A DNA stretch of 64,000 nucleotides from Saturnia japonica (GCA_033032175.1 CM065321.1:10934501-10998500), one strand, 5' to 3'; positions 21,712-33,970 are shown, counted from the stretch's first letter. Made by a program: numbers and translations. Notes: generated by a model not told the origin, from the letters alone.

Positions 21712-22235
21712 TAGTAACGGTTCGGAAAACATATCAGTCGCCGAGAAAAACCGGCAAAAACTAGATCGGGTGTATGAACTTTTTGAAGTGAAAACTTCTA
21801 TAGGAAGGTTTGGATAGGGAGTAAATTCATGTGAGTCGTCATCGACATAGTCACGTGAAGTGTTAACGATTATCAAAAAACATTTTCATATGTTATACAA
21901 TTATGTTTTACAAAGTATTTCTTATTTCAAATTATATTTGTATTTTCTTAATTCTATTATCAATATTAAAATTAGTTACTTCTATATTATTATTAATTCT
22001 ATTTATTGAAGTTTAGGAAAAATGTTTATAGTTTTAAGTTTTCACTTCTGTCGGCAGTCCTCATGACTGTTTTGAATTTATTTTAAATTGTTTGCTACAA
22101 CAATTAATATTGTTTACAATGTTTTTATTTTGCGTGCTTGTACAGAGAGGGACTCACTTCCTGACATCACCGTCATTCATATAATAATAATCCCTTTAAT
22201 TTCGTTTCGACAATAAAACTTGTTAAGCAAGTTAT
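21712..22235 (+). repeat. Dispersed repeat interrupted by an inverted-repeat element
   Basis: Two blocks match the repeat at 37738-37990: a left block with AAAACCGGCAAAAACTAGAT (about 21750) and a right block with ACAGAGAGGGACTCACTTCC (about 22143). The copy at 37.7 kb has the two blocks much closer together. The extra sequence here contains the inverted-repeat element at 21780-22050. Confidence 0.6.
21780..22050. mobile_element. Small inverted-repeat (MITE-like) element
   Basis: Left end TTTTTGAAGTGAAAACTTCT and right end AAGTTTTCACTTCT are inverted copies; the core GAAGTGAAAACTTC is itself nearly symmetric with its partner. The interior is AT-rich and non-coding. A sister element lies at 25549-25720. 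It is too short for a transposase. Confidence 0.5.
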
Positions 22236-22769
22236 TGAACTTATTATCTGAAAAATCGGTAATGTACTTAGGAAATTTATTGTAAAAACTTTTATTTAAA
22301 GACTAAAAGATAGAATGATTATTTTATATTTTTTCTAGTATTGAAATTGTGCTTGTCATGAAAATGTATAAGTTGAAAATTATCAATTTTTTTCCGAACA
22401 ATTAAATATTCCAAGATGTGTTGAAAGGCAAAGTTAAAATATAAAATTATTCAAACTTGCTCCTCAATGATTTAATCATTATACAACTTAATTTTTTTTA
22501 CACAATGAAAAATGTCAGTATATTAAATTTACACTGTTATCATTGATGACTAACACTTTACGCTGATATTTTTTTAATACTTATTTTTGTTTTATAACGC
22601 CAAAGAAGTACAACTTTTTACGTACATCGTACATAAGTACACATTTTTTCCCCCTATTTGTATGTGATTTAAAAACTAAATTTCTTTTCACGTTAACTTC
22701 GCCAATTTCATCTTGTTAGTAAATGCGACTCTCGTAAGGCGCAAAAACGGTTTCAATACTCGATTTTTT
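22236..22769. other. AT-rich sequence, nothing recognised
   Basis: No feature seen. Confidence 0.35.
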
Positions 22770-23040
22770 TTAATACAAACAAGCTTAAACAAGCTTGCGG
22801 TGCGCGTGATGGTAAGCGTTCACCGCAGCCTTTGGATGCTTACAATAATAGAAGAATAACATGCGCGTTACCAACCCTTTAAAAAGTTGTTCACTCCCCT
22901 CTTGAAGAACCCCATATTATAGTCTAATGGGAAAACCTTAGCAAGGAGGCTCCAGAGTGTCTGCCGTGCATAGGGCGAACGGTTGGAAAGTAGCCGCTGG
23001 CATCATACCGAACAATTCACCGGAACAGAGCTCAGGATTT
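22770..23040 (+). repeat. Dispersed lepidopteran repeat (GTGATGGTAAGCG family)
   Basis: Contains GCGCGTGATGGTAAGCGTTC, CACCGCAGCC, GCGTTACCAACCC and GAGGCTCCAGAGTGT, in an order I know from many lepidopteran sequences. It is non-coding here. The parent element class is not certain. Confidence 0.5.
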
Positions 23041-25189
23041 AGTATAAAGGATTTATTTCTTTAAAATTTTGAGTGTAAGCATTCGTCGTAATCATTTTGT
23101 ATTCTTTAGTAGTAAACAAGGTTGTAGTAACAAGATAGAGTAACAAGGTTCTTAAGTAGAAAGTACAAAACAAAATATTAAGTATAATTTTGTTATAATG
23201 TAAGGGTCGATATGTTTTATAATTAAAATACTTTATAGACCATTTTTATGTAAAAACATTTCTTTTGTGTTATTTAATAAGCGCAAGTCAGCGATTTTAC
23301 ATATTCATGGTACTTTTCATCCGAAACAACAGGAAATGTCCGGCGACATCGTATATTAATCACGCTTGATTGTATCACGGTGGGGTCCAAGCACCACAAC
23401 AATAGTGTCCGGTAGCGGCTCAAACAATGTAGCACTGGCTTTTCATATACTCACACAAAGGCGCAAACAAAATTGTACTCTCTCTGTGTACGGGGGATTC
23501 GAAATCGCATGCGCGCAGCATCTGCGCCTCTTTCCATACGTGTCTCAAAATCTAAATGTCGTATATTGGCTTTTAATATTCAACTTAAATGTATTTGAAA
23601 TAAAGTCGATATTCAAATAAAAACTTTGAGCTGCCCGCAAAGTTTCAACGCGAGTACAGCAATAAGCTTCCAGGATTCACATTTTTTAGATGTCTCCAGA
23701 TCGTCCACAGGCTGGGACGTATCACTTAAACGCGTACTCCAGGCGTATTATTTCGTGAAGTGTTACAAAGTACATTTGACATTTTAGTGACAAAATATAA
23801 ATAGTTGTTTTCGTGTGTTTTGTGGTACCGTGATATAGATTGTGGAACAAAGTTGTCAGGATCACCTCAAATCTAGCGAAGTGTACGAAGTAAGTCGTTT
23901 GTAACTTTTATTTGACACTTTTATATGGTAACTGAAGGAGAAAAACATTCTACGTTACTTGTATGCCACTTTGTTTTGATAAGTCCTTTGACACATATTG
24001 ATATTTGATTTTTATCTGGCTAAGTTTTCTTTTTTATATGTTTTTTGTTCTTTGTAACAATAAATGACAATAAAATACTCAAATTAGATTAAAGTAATGT
24101 AAAATGTAAAGTGAGTTATTAAATTACAAGATAATTGTTAAGAAATTAAAATAGATATACATATAATGAGTAGATTAATGGAATTCGAATAAATTAGTGA
24201 TAGTACAAATATTATTGAGATTAATTTCCGTTCACCGTTTTCAATATTAAAGCTAACTAACAAAACTTTTGAATGTAGATGGTTCGATTGCGACTTAAGT
24301 CAATTTAAGCCATTATTCTGGTCTAATAAAGTCATAATATAATTAGTCTTCTATATGCTTGACTCAAGGTAGGTCATTCTACATTATTCAATATACTTGC
24401 AAGTTGGATTATAAAAAGAAAGACCAGGATGCAAAAATAATAAGAAAAAAAACATAGTGCAAAATTATTTATCTTATTATGTTGAGTGAATTTCCGCACG
24501 AAGGTAACAACACTCTTCACCTATAGCATGTTCTTTCTTTATTTTGATTATTGCACGATTTGGGCAAATATTTGAAACATTTCAAACGACACTGTGAGTC
24601 TGCTAACACGAGTGAGAAATGAGCTGGAGTATAGCTAACTCTTCACTTATTACTTTACAGTTTACTTACTCGTAATATATTCTCGAGTTTTTCGACTATT
24701 ACATTACCAAGCCTGGTGGACGACTGTCATAATGTGACGTCACTCGTTTCAGATACGGATTGCAAAATAAACATCTGTATCTTTATTTATTTTATTGATC
24801 AAATTAATGTTCATCTAATCTTAAATTTTCGAAAATTCTCATTAATTTATGATTCGACAATCGGTTTTCAGATTATTTTACTTTTTTATTGAAAAGAAAT
24901 CGACTAGTCTAGTTGGTTTGGTTATTTTGTATGTTTTAAACGAAGAGGAGTAACGGAACGGTCTTAGGCAAAATAAAATTCTCTTCTCATAAACATATAT
25001 CAAAAGTAATAATAATTGCGTGTTCGTATTTTATTGTTCGCGAATCGTTCAACCAATTGAGTGGAAACTTCATCCATTTTATTATTGGCAATTGTATGAA
25101 AGTTTATAACATAGCACCTACTACTTAGGTAATATAGATGGAACAAAAGTTGTTTCGGCATTTTTTAAATATTAACACAGCATGGTGGT
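23041..25189. other. AT-rich sequence, nothing recognised
   Basis: One 84-codon frame (23366-23620, +) has no recognisable content. Nothing else seen. Confidence 0.35.
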
Positions 25190-25330
25190 TTCACTGTAAC
25201 TTATGGTAAGCACAATACAATCCAGAAACACTGGTGGACGGCAATCCAAAACCGGTCGCCGCTATCATACCGGCCTGCAAGCATTTCAGGAGTTGGATAT
25301 GAACTGGCTGATCCCAAAACGGGATAAACT
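25190..25330 (+). repeat. Degenerate dispersed repeat
   Basis: TATGGTAAGCACAATACA and GGTCGCCGCTATCATACCGG resemble blocks of the repeat at 22770-23040. Divergent, edges approximate. Confidence 0.3.
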
Positions 25331-25548
25331 AAAAAAAATCATTGTGATGATTTAACAACCATGTACTTGGTGGTCTTGATTCAGTCGGGTACAGATTTTA
25401 TTACCGTGCTTGATTAATGGATATACATAGGCTGACCCCGGATCGTGATACTATGGTGTAACACCCCCTGGTGTTTTGGTGGTAGCGATCATCTCGGACA
25501 CAATTGTTGCGTCCCCAGCAGAATATATTTCATACAGATTGTGGAGTT

Positions 25549-25720
25549 TTTTGAAGTGAAAACTTCTTTAGGTGCGCTGAGCACTTTATTTTGTGGGTAT
25601 TGAACGAGACTAAGCCGTCACGCTCGGCTATGTAACGCTTGTTTGTGTGAAGTCGGTTCGAGTAGAATAATTGTATTTCCTATTATATTAACCTCGCCTT
25701 GATGAAGTTTTCACTTCTGT
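25549..25720. mobile_element. Small inverted-repeat (MITE-like) element
   Basis: The arms TTGAAGTGAAAACTTCT and GAAGTTTTCACTTCT (25704-25718) are inverted copies of each other and match the arms at 21780-22050. About 170 bp, non-coding. Confidence 0.5.
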
Positions 25721-26039
25721 GATGTGGTTTTAATGTAAGTTTCAGAACTAAACCCGAGGAAGGATCTAGGCTACATATCATTACGCTTTTCTGTACGAGA
25801 TATGCTGTAATAAAAACACAATTAAAGGAAATGAAACGTAGCTCACTTTGAATTCAGACACGTTCCTGTGGAACATAAAAAATATTTTTACGTGAGTGAA
25901 GTCGCTGGCACCAAATAGTTTAATTTAATACTCAGCACTTTACTTTAATACTCTTCCCAAAACTTAAATATCCTTAAAAATGATAATCAAAAACATAATA
26001 ATAATGAACTTATGTAATAATAATAATCAAAAATTACAA

Positions 26040-26175
26040 TTAGTGGATGACATCCAACTTGCGGGCCAGAAGGCAACGTACGCGGAAGGCTGACCAGATT
26101 GTCACGTTGTATGGCCAGCCCTCTGGTCTCGAGACAAGTCGACTAGTCGCGAGTTCCTTAAAAAGGCTAACAGGC
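26040..26175 (-). pseudogene. Second copy of the unassigned coding relic
   Basis: On minus, AAGGAACTCGCGACTAGTCG and CTCGAGACCAGAGGGCTGGC align with 6885-7085 at the DNA level, with a small internal deletion and frame changes. The peptide can no longer be read through. Same unassigned family. Confidence 0.5.
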
Positions 26176-26544
26176 AGCGCCAGCTCTCAATGAAGTAAAT
26201 GAAAGACGGGTTGGTACCAAAGTATCCACGCACGTCGCAACCCATGCGGGGCAACCCATCCTCCAGGGCATAAGCGTCATACTGTCGGGTCTCTTATCAT
26301 CGTCACACATCGGAACATTCGATCGGAACATTGAGTCTGGCAAAAGCCCGACGTGAAACGTCATTGGCGATAGATACCGTGGCGCGGGATACGATGCTCT
26401 TAGACGCTTACGCTTACGCTCTTAGAGTATACCAAGTCCAAACATATCGATCATATAACTGTAATGGTAGCGATGTGGTCGCCACTTCTTCACGCGTCGG
26501 AGCTGAATCGCACCATTATTTTACTGTGTGTACTAGATAGATAG
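26176..26544. other. GC-richer non-coding stretch
   Basis: Possibly more of the same degraded element (ACGTGAAACGTCATTGGCGA, ATACCGTGGCGCGG), but no frame or family recognised. Confidence 0.3.
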
Positions 26545-26740
26545 ATCTAATCTTAATATATATTAACTGAAAAATTCTTGTATATATATATATATATATA
26601 TGTAATTGGTTTCTCGGAAACGGCTCCAACGATATGGATGAAACTTTGTATTTAGATAATGATTTACATTCCAAGTATACTTAGATAGTTGTTTTTATTT
26701 TTTTTATACAAGACACCGAGCAGAGCTAGGTCGCCCAGAT
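26545..26740 (+). repeat. TA/TG-microsatellite-associated repeat, copy 1
   Basis: Order of parts: ATCTAATCTTAATATA start, (TA)n, GGTTTCTCGGAAACGGCTCC, GATATGGATGAAACTTTG, and the end GAGCTAGGTCGCCCAGAT. The same order occurs in the next copy and, truncated, at 62720. Confidence 0.65.
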
Positions 26741-26935
26741 ATTAATACTATTAAGTGAGCAACCCTTGTATAAATGTATATTTACATACATATATGTATA
26801 TATGAAATCGGTTTCTCGGAAAGGGCTCCAATGATTTGGATAAACTTTTGTATTTAGATAATAATATACTTTCCAAGTTTATCTTGATAGTGTTTTTCTT
26901 TTAAGTTACGGAGCGCAGCTCGGTCACCTAGATGT
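26735..26935 (+). repeat. TA/TG-microsatellite-associated repeat, copy 2
   Basis: Starts at GATATTAATACTATTAAGTG directly at the end of copy 1, then GGTTTCTCGGAAAGGGCTCC and the end GCAGCTCGGTCACCTAGAT. Head-to-tail with copy 1. Confidence 0.65.
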
Positions 26936-27170
26936 TCTTCCATTATATCACCAATTTTACAATAAAAGTCAAAACAGACACGTAAACCTCAACCTGCGAG
27001 AACAATTTAAACCGCGTCTGAAGTTTTTCAATTACGCAGGCTCCGATAACACATAGGTACCTAAAATATCCAAACATATTTATTAAAATAAAGTTCACTG
27101 AGTACCTACCTGGAATTGACTTCTCATGGACTGTTCTTAGCAATTGATTTGGGTGTAGCCGCGTTGTACA

Positions 27171-27523
27171 TCTATACAAATAAATAAAATTGAAGTGTCG
27201 GTTTGTAACTTTAAAATAACAGTTATTTACTAAGCGCTTATGAAAGTATGTACGGTTAGTTCTTTTATCAAAAACCTATTACATTTTTTGTTCGGTCAGT
27301 TTATTTCGGCTAATCTCCGAAACGGTTGAATCGATTTTGACGGGGATTTCACTGGCAGATAGCTGATGTTATAAGGAGTAACTTTTATGTTAGAAAAATA
27401 ATTATAGTTCCGCGCAAACGAAATAACAAGCATTTTTATTTTTTTAATAAAGCGGGAAGCGGGTTCTCCACAATATCGACGACATTCTGTAGTCCACCCG
27501 AGCGAAGCCGCGGGCACATCTAG
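27171..27523 (+). mobile_element. Complete small Helitron-like element
   Basis: 353 bp from TCTATACAAATAAATAAAAT to CCGCGGGCACATCTAG, with A before (27170) and T after (27524). No inverted repeats and no target duplication. This is the 5'-TC, CTAG-3', A|T layout of Helitrons. It is non-autonomous, and its 5' half is repeated at 271-515. The 27296-27517 minus-strand frame is only a chance reading through it. Confidence 0.65.
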
Positions 27524-28944
27524 TAATCTTTATAATATGTATACTTCCATACTTATTTAAGCGACTGACTAACTCAAAAACCGTTTGACCGATCACCGTG
27601 AAAATTGGTAGATTTAAGTGTTTCTGCATGAAAAGGGTTTTGCTATTCCAGTACGTAATACGTGGCGCTGTGGTCGAGCTATTGACTATAACTGGAAAAG
27701 ACAGAACAATATCTGCTTGACTAGCTAATGATTATTGTATAACGAAATTCTCTATTAAACTATATTCCAATAGGCCCTGCGAATTTATATAAAAAGTTTT
27801 GAAAATCCAAAAATGCACAACACTCCGCACCAATGATTTAATTTTAAGAAAGAAAAAAACAAGTCATATCATTGTGTTATTTGTATTATTTAGACAACTT
27901 AAAAAATATGCTTTAATTTTAAAACCAAAAAAATAATGAACTTTATTTTTATAAAAACCCATTTTATTAATAAACTACGGCTACTAAGCTATTGATATTA
28001 AAAAGGGAACTAGTTAATGTTATTCTGAAGATAATAAAAAAACTCAGTCTCGATATGTCCATTTTTACGGGAGTCATTGTAACCACTTCGTAGAAAAAAA
28101 AAATCCGGACGTCCACGTGAAATTTTTTTCAAACAGTTTTTTTTTATACCAAAATAAAATTTTCTTTACGAATTATGAGATTGATTATTTGAACTGTTTT
28201 CTTGAAATATATCTACTCGTTTTATCGTATAAGTGCCAATTGGTTGTGGTAGAGGCAGTTTAAGAGCCGAAAAATTGCTTGACTTTGACGAGTCGATTTT
28301 TTTTCTATTTGACTCTCGATCGTGGCCATAACGTAACACATAAACGATTAAAAAAATAAGTAGATTAATTTTGGAATGCTACTGAAATGATCTTACATTT
28401 TTATATCTACTGGTGAAATCTAGATTTCAGATGTTGGTAATACATTAGAACAACCGGGCCAGCAAGAGTGCACGTCGCGTTGTCCTATTAAAGTCTAAGC
28501 AGTAAGCATCACGGTAAAAGCCATCAGGGAACTGGTAATAAGTATGCTGATTCAAAAACACACTAAAACAAATTACAATGATTCATTTCATCATCATATC
28601 GTCGTTCGGCATTCAGTATCGCGAATGTGAAAATATTGCTTTTTTTTCTCTTTTCAAATCGATAATATACATTTAAATACGCTATTGTGTATTTCAAATA
28701 CGACCAAAAAGGTACCTAAAATTGAGAAAATACGTTAAAAGTATTACCGCGAACATGGCTAACATCATCTCGCTGTTGTATTACCGCTAATGAGAATTAT
28801 TATAAAATATATGTATGTATAAATTAAGTTATACATTTATGGAATTGGCAACAAAAATGAGTTAATGCCCAATTAAAATTATTTAGCAAATAGTTTGCGA
28901 TCTTGTTTTAAAAATTACTCGTTTATTACAAGGGTGTGAAGCAT
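27524..28944. other. AT-rich sequence, nothing recognised
   Basis: A short GC-richer patch at 28455-28540 could be repeat-derived. No frame of interest. Confidence 0.35.
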
Positions 28945-29175
28945 GACAGGTCTCGTAGCGCAGTGGTAGCAACTCCTAATATTGAGCCGTGAGTGGGTTC
29001 GATCGCCGCTCACGTTTAAATTTTGTTGGATGAGCATAATAAAATTGTCAGTTGTGTCTGTGTGTTAAATATGTATACATGTAAAGCATATCAGCTGCTT
29101 AATTGTTATAATACAAACTATGCTTAGCTTGGAATTAAATGGTAATGACAATTTTTAAATATCTGTATATTTTAT
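28945..29175 (+). repeat. tRNA-derived SINE
   Basis: The head reads GTAGCGCAGTGGTAG (A box) and, 37 bases on, GGTTCGATCGCC (B box), with tRNA-like spacing. The body includes TGTATACATGTAAAGCATAT and CTATGCTTAGCTTGGAAT, text I know from lepidopteran SINEs. Transcription would be by RNA polymerase III. A second partial body, AATATCAGTTGTTTAGTTAC, follows at about 29186-29240, so the 3' part is duplicated or two copies are joined. Confidence 0.65.
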
Positions 29176-29244
29176 TTGTAATAGAATATCAGTTGTTTAG
29201 TTACAATAATTACTTTGCTTATTTTGGAATAAAATTGCTTTTAA

Positions 29245-30559
29245 CTGAAATTTCTAGTGTCAATAATAATTTAATTTTGTAATAATTCAGATTTATTCTT
29301 AGAAATTTGTATATCATTAAATTATCAAGAACCCAATTAGAAGGGGAGAATTCACCACTATTTGTATTACCATTTCAACTTCAGCGATCTTGATAAACAT
29401 GGGTCGACAGGTTTCGAAATGTCAAGTTTCATGTTTCGTTTGTACTGGAAATTGTTGGGCATTTCATGAATGTTTGATCCTCTTCTAAGTTTCAAATCTC
29501 AGCTGCGGGTTAAGTAGTTATTAACTAAAAATTAACCTTAATAATAACTTTGGGACTATAATGCTTTCTAAAGTTTAAATTTACTTAATTGTTGAGGGAG
29601 CGATGATAGAATAGTTTATGATAAGTTGTCGTATAGGGTTTAAATGTAATTTAAACTTTGTATTATATTTTATTTACATTTTCATGGTTTTACTTTCAAT
29701 GTAAAACTTATTAATTTTACTTCGCTTTTTACAATTACTTATAACCAAGACATTTAAATGCTTTAAGTTTTGAATGTGGGTATTAATTGTATTATAGATC
29801 AACCTTTTCCTTTTGACCTGCCAATGCTTGCGGCAATGTAGCATCGACATATCACTTGATATACTTAATCGTAACAAACATTTGTAAAAAACTTCTTGTT
29901 AAAATTATATGGAAAATGTACAAAAAATGCATTAATTCATTTTACAAAATATATAATATGGTGAAGTAATGAAGTTTTTAATATTACCAAAAATCTATAA
30001 AATTGTTCATTATTAAACGTGAACATATTACATACTGAATATATTATTATCGACCAATATTTCTGATAAGTGATATTTTCACTTTTACGTTTGATCAATA
30101 TTTACATAAACTAAAATATATTACGAACAAAATAAAAGTAAAAACCGAAATAAATTTAGAGTAAAATACAATAAAATTAGCTTTTATTCTGCCTTTACGA
30201 AAGCAAAAGAATTTTGTTAAGGTCCACATAAAATGCCGAATCCAATTTACTCCGCCAAGGAGATACAAATCTGTTTATTTTTCTATGAATGTTGCGTATT
30301 AGGTTTTTTTTGTTTATTTCAGTTTAGGGTCTATGCGTATATTTTTTGGATCGAATTGTATACGAATAATAAATAGGAACGAATCCTTCATAGCTTATTA
30401 CATTAAAATTTTGTCAAATAAATTGATTACTTTTGGCTATTATTTTTGTAACATAAATTCTTAAGAATATCTGGAACTTGGTTCGAAACCATAAACCACC
30501 GACAAAAATAACTCTTCAGTTATAACGTATAAATTCTATAACTCAGATATATTATATGA
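29245..30559. other. AT-rich sequence, nothing recognised
   Basis: Only chance frames. No repeat recognised. Confidence 0.35.
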
Positions 30560-30690
30560 ATTATTTTGAAAAAGGCTAGCTTAGACAAGTCGTGGAACTA
30601 TTTACCAGCCAGTGTCTTTCTTCCTATAAAATAGAGTCCTTTAAACATAACGTGAAGAGAATTTTGACATTTGAGCAGGCCATCATAACA
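30560..30690 (+). pseudogene. LINE ORF2 C-terminal relic
   Basis: The translation shows a WNYLPASVFL segment followed by damaged text. Together with 53985-54110 and, on minus, 36865-37085, it belongs to one family of LINE C-termini (WN-LPASVF motif followed by a FK.VKRHL segment). Confidence 0.55.
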
Positions 30691-32064
30691 GCGGCGACTG
30701 GTGATGGAATGTAGATCCCTCGATGGAAAAGATAATGAAAGTATTCCACCACCATGCTGTGATTTCAACGCGCTTGTAGGTTGGCAGCCGATTCCTATTT
30801 TATTGTAATTTTCATTATTTCATTTATTTACTTTTCACTCTTAGATGTGTTAGGAGTTGCTTACACCACGAAGTTGGAAAGTTCAATCTCATTAAAGGGA
30901 AGCGTATTCACGTTAATCTATGAGATGTCCTTACAGGTTACCTCATTGCTTCAATCAGCTATCGTTCAATCAGCAGACCCCAGTCAGTTAAAACCATTTA
31001 GTAAAAAGATAAAACAACAAATTACTTACTTATCACCGCTTTCCGAATCTTTTAGGTCGAGTTGGTTATTGGTCTACAAAAACGTACTCATCCCTTTACC
31101 CTTACGACTCATATAGTTTCATTGGTTTGCACAATATGGATTAAAAAATCAGGCCAACTTTGAATCTTAAGATGGTTAACTCACTTCATACTTAGTCATC
31201 ATTTTCAGGAATGTTTTAATAATATCTCTGTTATATTTTAGTAAATAAGGCGAGCGAAGTGAGCCTTCTACTAGCCCCACAACTTATACAATTTTCCAAA
31301 AAACTATCATACCTCGAGATTTGAAATATAACACATTAATTTGAATTCATGATAACACATCTGTGTTATCTATCATTATTAGAAGGAATGTGTATGTGTG
31401 TAGTCTTTTTTCATCAATTAAAATGTTATAATACTACTAACGCCATCTGTCGGAAATTTTAGAACCAAAAAGACGCGTGTAATAAATAGGTAGGTAGGTA
31501 CTTTACGATGGATTAGGGATAGGACCTTTTTAGTACTGAATATACTGTTAGCCATTAGGGCCCTGAAGCCTTTTACAGCTTCAACGTGTCTTGGAGATAC
31601 ATATACAGTGCCATCAATTTGTCGTACTACGATTAAAATTATACTATTAAAAAGAGAACAACTGATAAATGTATTTAAATAAATGTTGATGCCAACACGG
31701 GATTTAACACAGAACACCACAAGTCCATTGAAATCGAAAACAACATGATTGTTTAAACAAGAATAGGACAGTGTTTTGAAATAGCAGCTGTGCCTGTCAG
31801 TCATGAATTACATTTTACTACAACAAAGTAAGTAATACAGCCGCGGCCGTTTCTTCTTGTTCGGTGACGCTGAAGACTTAAGTATAGACAAGATCAAAGA
31901 CCGATAGTTAAAAAAAAGGTTTTCATAAAAAAATCTTATAAATGAAGTATTAAAAAAAACTTCTCAATCTATAATATATAATACTTACTGTGCCCACGAT
32001 TTTGTTCACGTGGATATCGAAAAACAAAATAAATTGATAACAGTCGCTAAACAGTGTCAGTTAC
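30691..32064. other. AT-rich sequence with small elements
   Basis: A 111-codon frame (30781-31116, +) begins with a hydrophobic stretch but has no recognisable domain and is probably chance. GATAACACATCTGTGTTATC at about 31350 is a perfect 9 bp stem. A fragment TTAGCCATTAGGGCCCTGAA near 31550 matches the jockey 3' UTR (minus). Confidence 0.35.
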
Positions 32065-32165
32065 CGAGATAAAAATTACCATGTATGTTTATCTAGGTTA
32101 TAAACTGTGTGCCAAATTTGATCAGAATCCGTTCTGTCGTTTTTACGTGATTAAGTTAATTATAT
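32065..32165 (+). repeat. Dispersed repeat fragment
   Basis: GTGTGCCAAATTTGATCAGA and CCGTTCTGTCGTTTTTACGT form a stretch that is very common in insect repeats. Class unknown. Confidence 0.4.
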
Positions 32166-32884
32166 TGCTGCGATATTCTGTAGGGTGAAAGTATTCCACC
32201 AGCTAGGCTACCACAAGTAAAGAGATATCTTCAAAAAAATTCTTTGCGCCCTACCTCTATTACTTCCTACCTTGGAGAGAGTATTTAAGTTCAAGATCCC
32301 CATGTCGTAGCCCTAGGAGACCTGCTGTGCTAAGTAACCCATTCCATAACTTTAGTGTACGTGATAAGAAGGTTCTAGATAACCTTAATATTGTCTTCGA
32401 ATTACTTATTTATTGAAACAGTAACTACATATTAAAAATGTATTTTTTAACCTCAGCAATTCAGTTATGTCAATAAATAACATTAAAAAGTAAAAAGAAT
32501 CTTCTAAATATAAAAAATTCAACTGAAACGGTCCCTATAAACATGGCAGAGTAACGGCAGCGTTGTAAACAGATGTCTCTAGCCATAAAGAGTTAATTAT
32601 CTAAGAATAAATCCCCAGCCAGCCGACGACACAAGAATAGCTTGCTTGGGAATTCGTGTACTCTATTATTCGTTTTATTTTAGTACAATGTCACAATGAT
32701 ACATGAATGAAGTACAAACTTTCGACTCTACAATAATAATCATCTAGTATTGTTGTCGGTAATTGTACTTTCTAAATACATCATATTCATTTGTCTAACT
32801 GACTGATATGTGAACGCACAGCTTAAACTAGGATTGTGAACATTTGCATGTAGATCCTTTTTACAATGTAGGTGAGCACTAATG

Positions 32885-33053
32885 TAGGAATTTTGATCAA
32901 CCTCTGGGTGGTGAAGAAGGGAATGAAAATTTGTTCGAAAATTCATTATTTTTTTTGAAGATAAATATATGAAGTATTTCATCATTCTGTTAGAAAGTTA
33001 AAAAGATGGATGGCTCAACTAGGACGCAGGTGAAGCCGCGGGAAAAGCGCTAG
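32885..33053 (+). mobile_element. Helitron-like repeat, 3' end
   Basis: Ends GAAGCCGCGGGAAAAGCGCTAG with T following. The GAAGGGAATGAAAATTTGTTCG segment upstream fits the family body. The 5' end is not found. Confidence 0.45.
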
Positions 33054-33339
33054 TTAGTATATAAATCCGTAGTACGATCTGATTTAGAGTTAGAAAATGG
33101 ATAAATAGCGAATAGAACTCGCGTACTGACGGTTTTGTACTATTTATTACATGTGACAAACTTTTATTTTAAAGGCGTATACGTAGTAAGTACATTGTAT
33201 GAAATTGAAAACAAACATAACTTTGTCGTTTATTAATTTCAGACGGAATTTGAAATCTATTATTTACGATTTATTCCTTAATTTATACCTAAAGATCTCA
33301 CGTCGTGCTAAATTTCTATGATGTCGTTTCCTGGGAAGT

Positions 33340-33575
33340 ACCTGATAATCAGTCTGTGAGTGGGACTTTTAGTATGAAGTTCTATCTCTTTATTGCGTTA
33401 ACCCAGAAACATTATGTTTAACAACAGTATAAGGTTATAGATCTTAGTATTCGATATTAATTTCAACTTTCTACCTTGAGCCGTTTTTGAGAAGGAAGAT
33501 CTTGACACAAGAACAAAGAGACAAACATATGAACAACAAAACTATCCTTTAAGGATTCCGTTTTTTGTTTTAGGC
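33340..33575 (+). repeat. Dispersed repeat ending in ATTCCGTTTTT
   Basis: ACAAGAACAAAGAGACAAAC and AACTATCCTTTAAGGATTCC correspond to a motif that recurs in many insect genomes just before a run of T. Degenerate here. Confidence 0.4.
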
Positions 33576-33699
33576 ACAGAAACAAAAAAGAACTTGAAAC
33601 ATAACACAGTAAATTAAAATATGAGCATGATAATACTGAAGTTTTAAAATTGTAGACGAAATAAATATTGAAATGTGTGACATTGAAGACTTAACTATT

Positions 33700-33970
33700 T
33701 AATAATAATAATTTGGATTTGGATAATTTGGAAGCTTTAGTCATCGGCATGCAGGCGTGCTGCTTTGGCGATTCATATAGCGTGTACTACATAAATGTAT
33801 CGAGGAATATGTGGCGACGTACCTGCACTTGGCTATGATGGCCCCGCCCCACGCCTGTCTCTTTGAGGCGCGTTCCATCGCTTGGTGAGGTGTCGGATCC
33901 GAATAGGAACCTCGATATGAGAATTAATCCACAGGGTTTCTATTGTCACAATCGCATAGATGTCCACAAG
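33700..33970. repeat. GC-richer repeat-like stretch
   Basis: Text such as GGCGACGTACCTGCACTTGG, GGCCCCGCCCCACGCC and TCACAATCGCATAGATGTCC looks like a dispersed element 3' region. No frame. Family not assigned. Confidence 0.3.

Noticed and set aside
28955..29020. Functional tRNA gene
   Set aside because: A and B boxes are present, but the arms do not fold into a proper cloverleaf and a SINE body follows.
30781..31116. 111-codon plus-strand frame with hydrophobic start
   Set aside because: No domain, no homologue that I recognise, and codon content like the AT-rich background. Considered chance.
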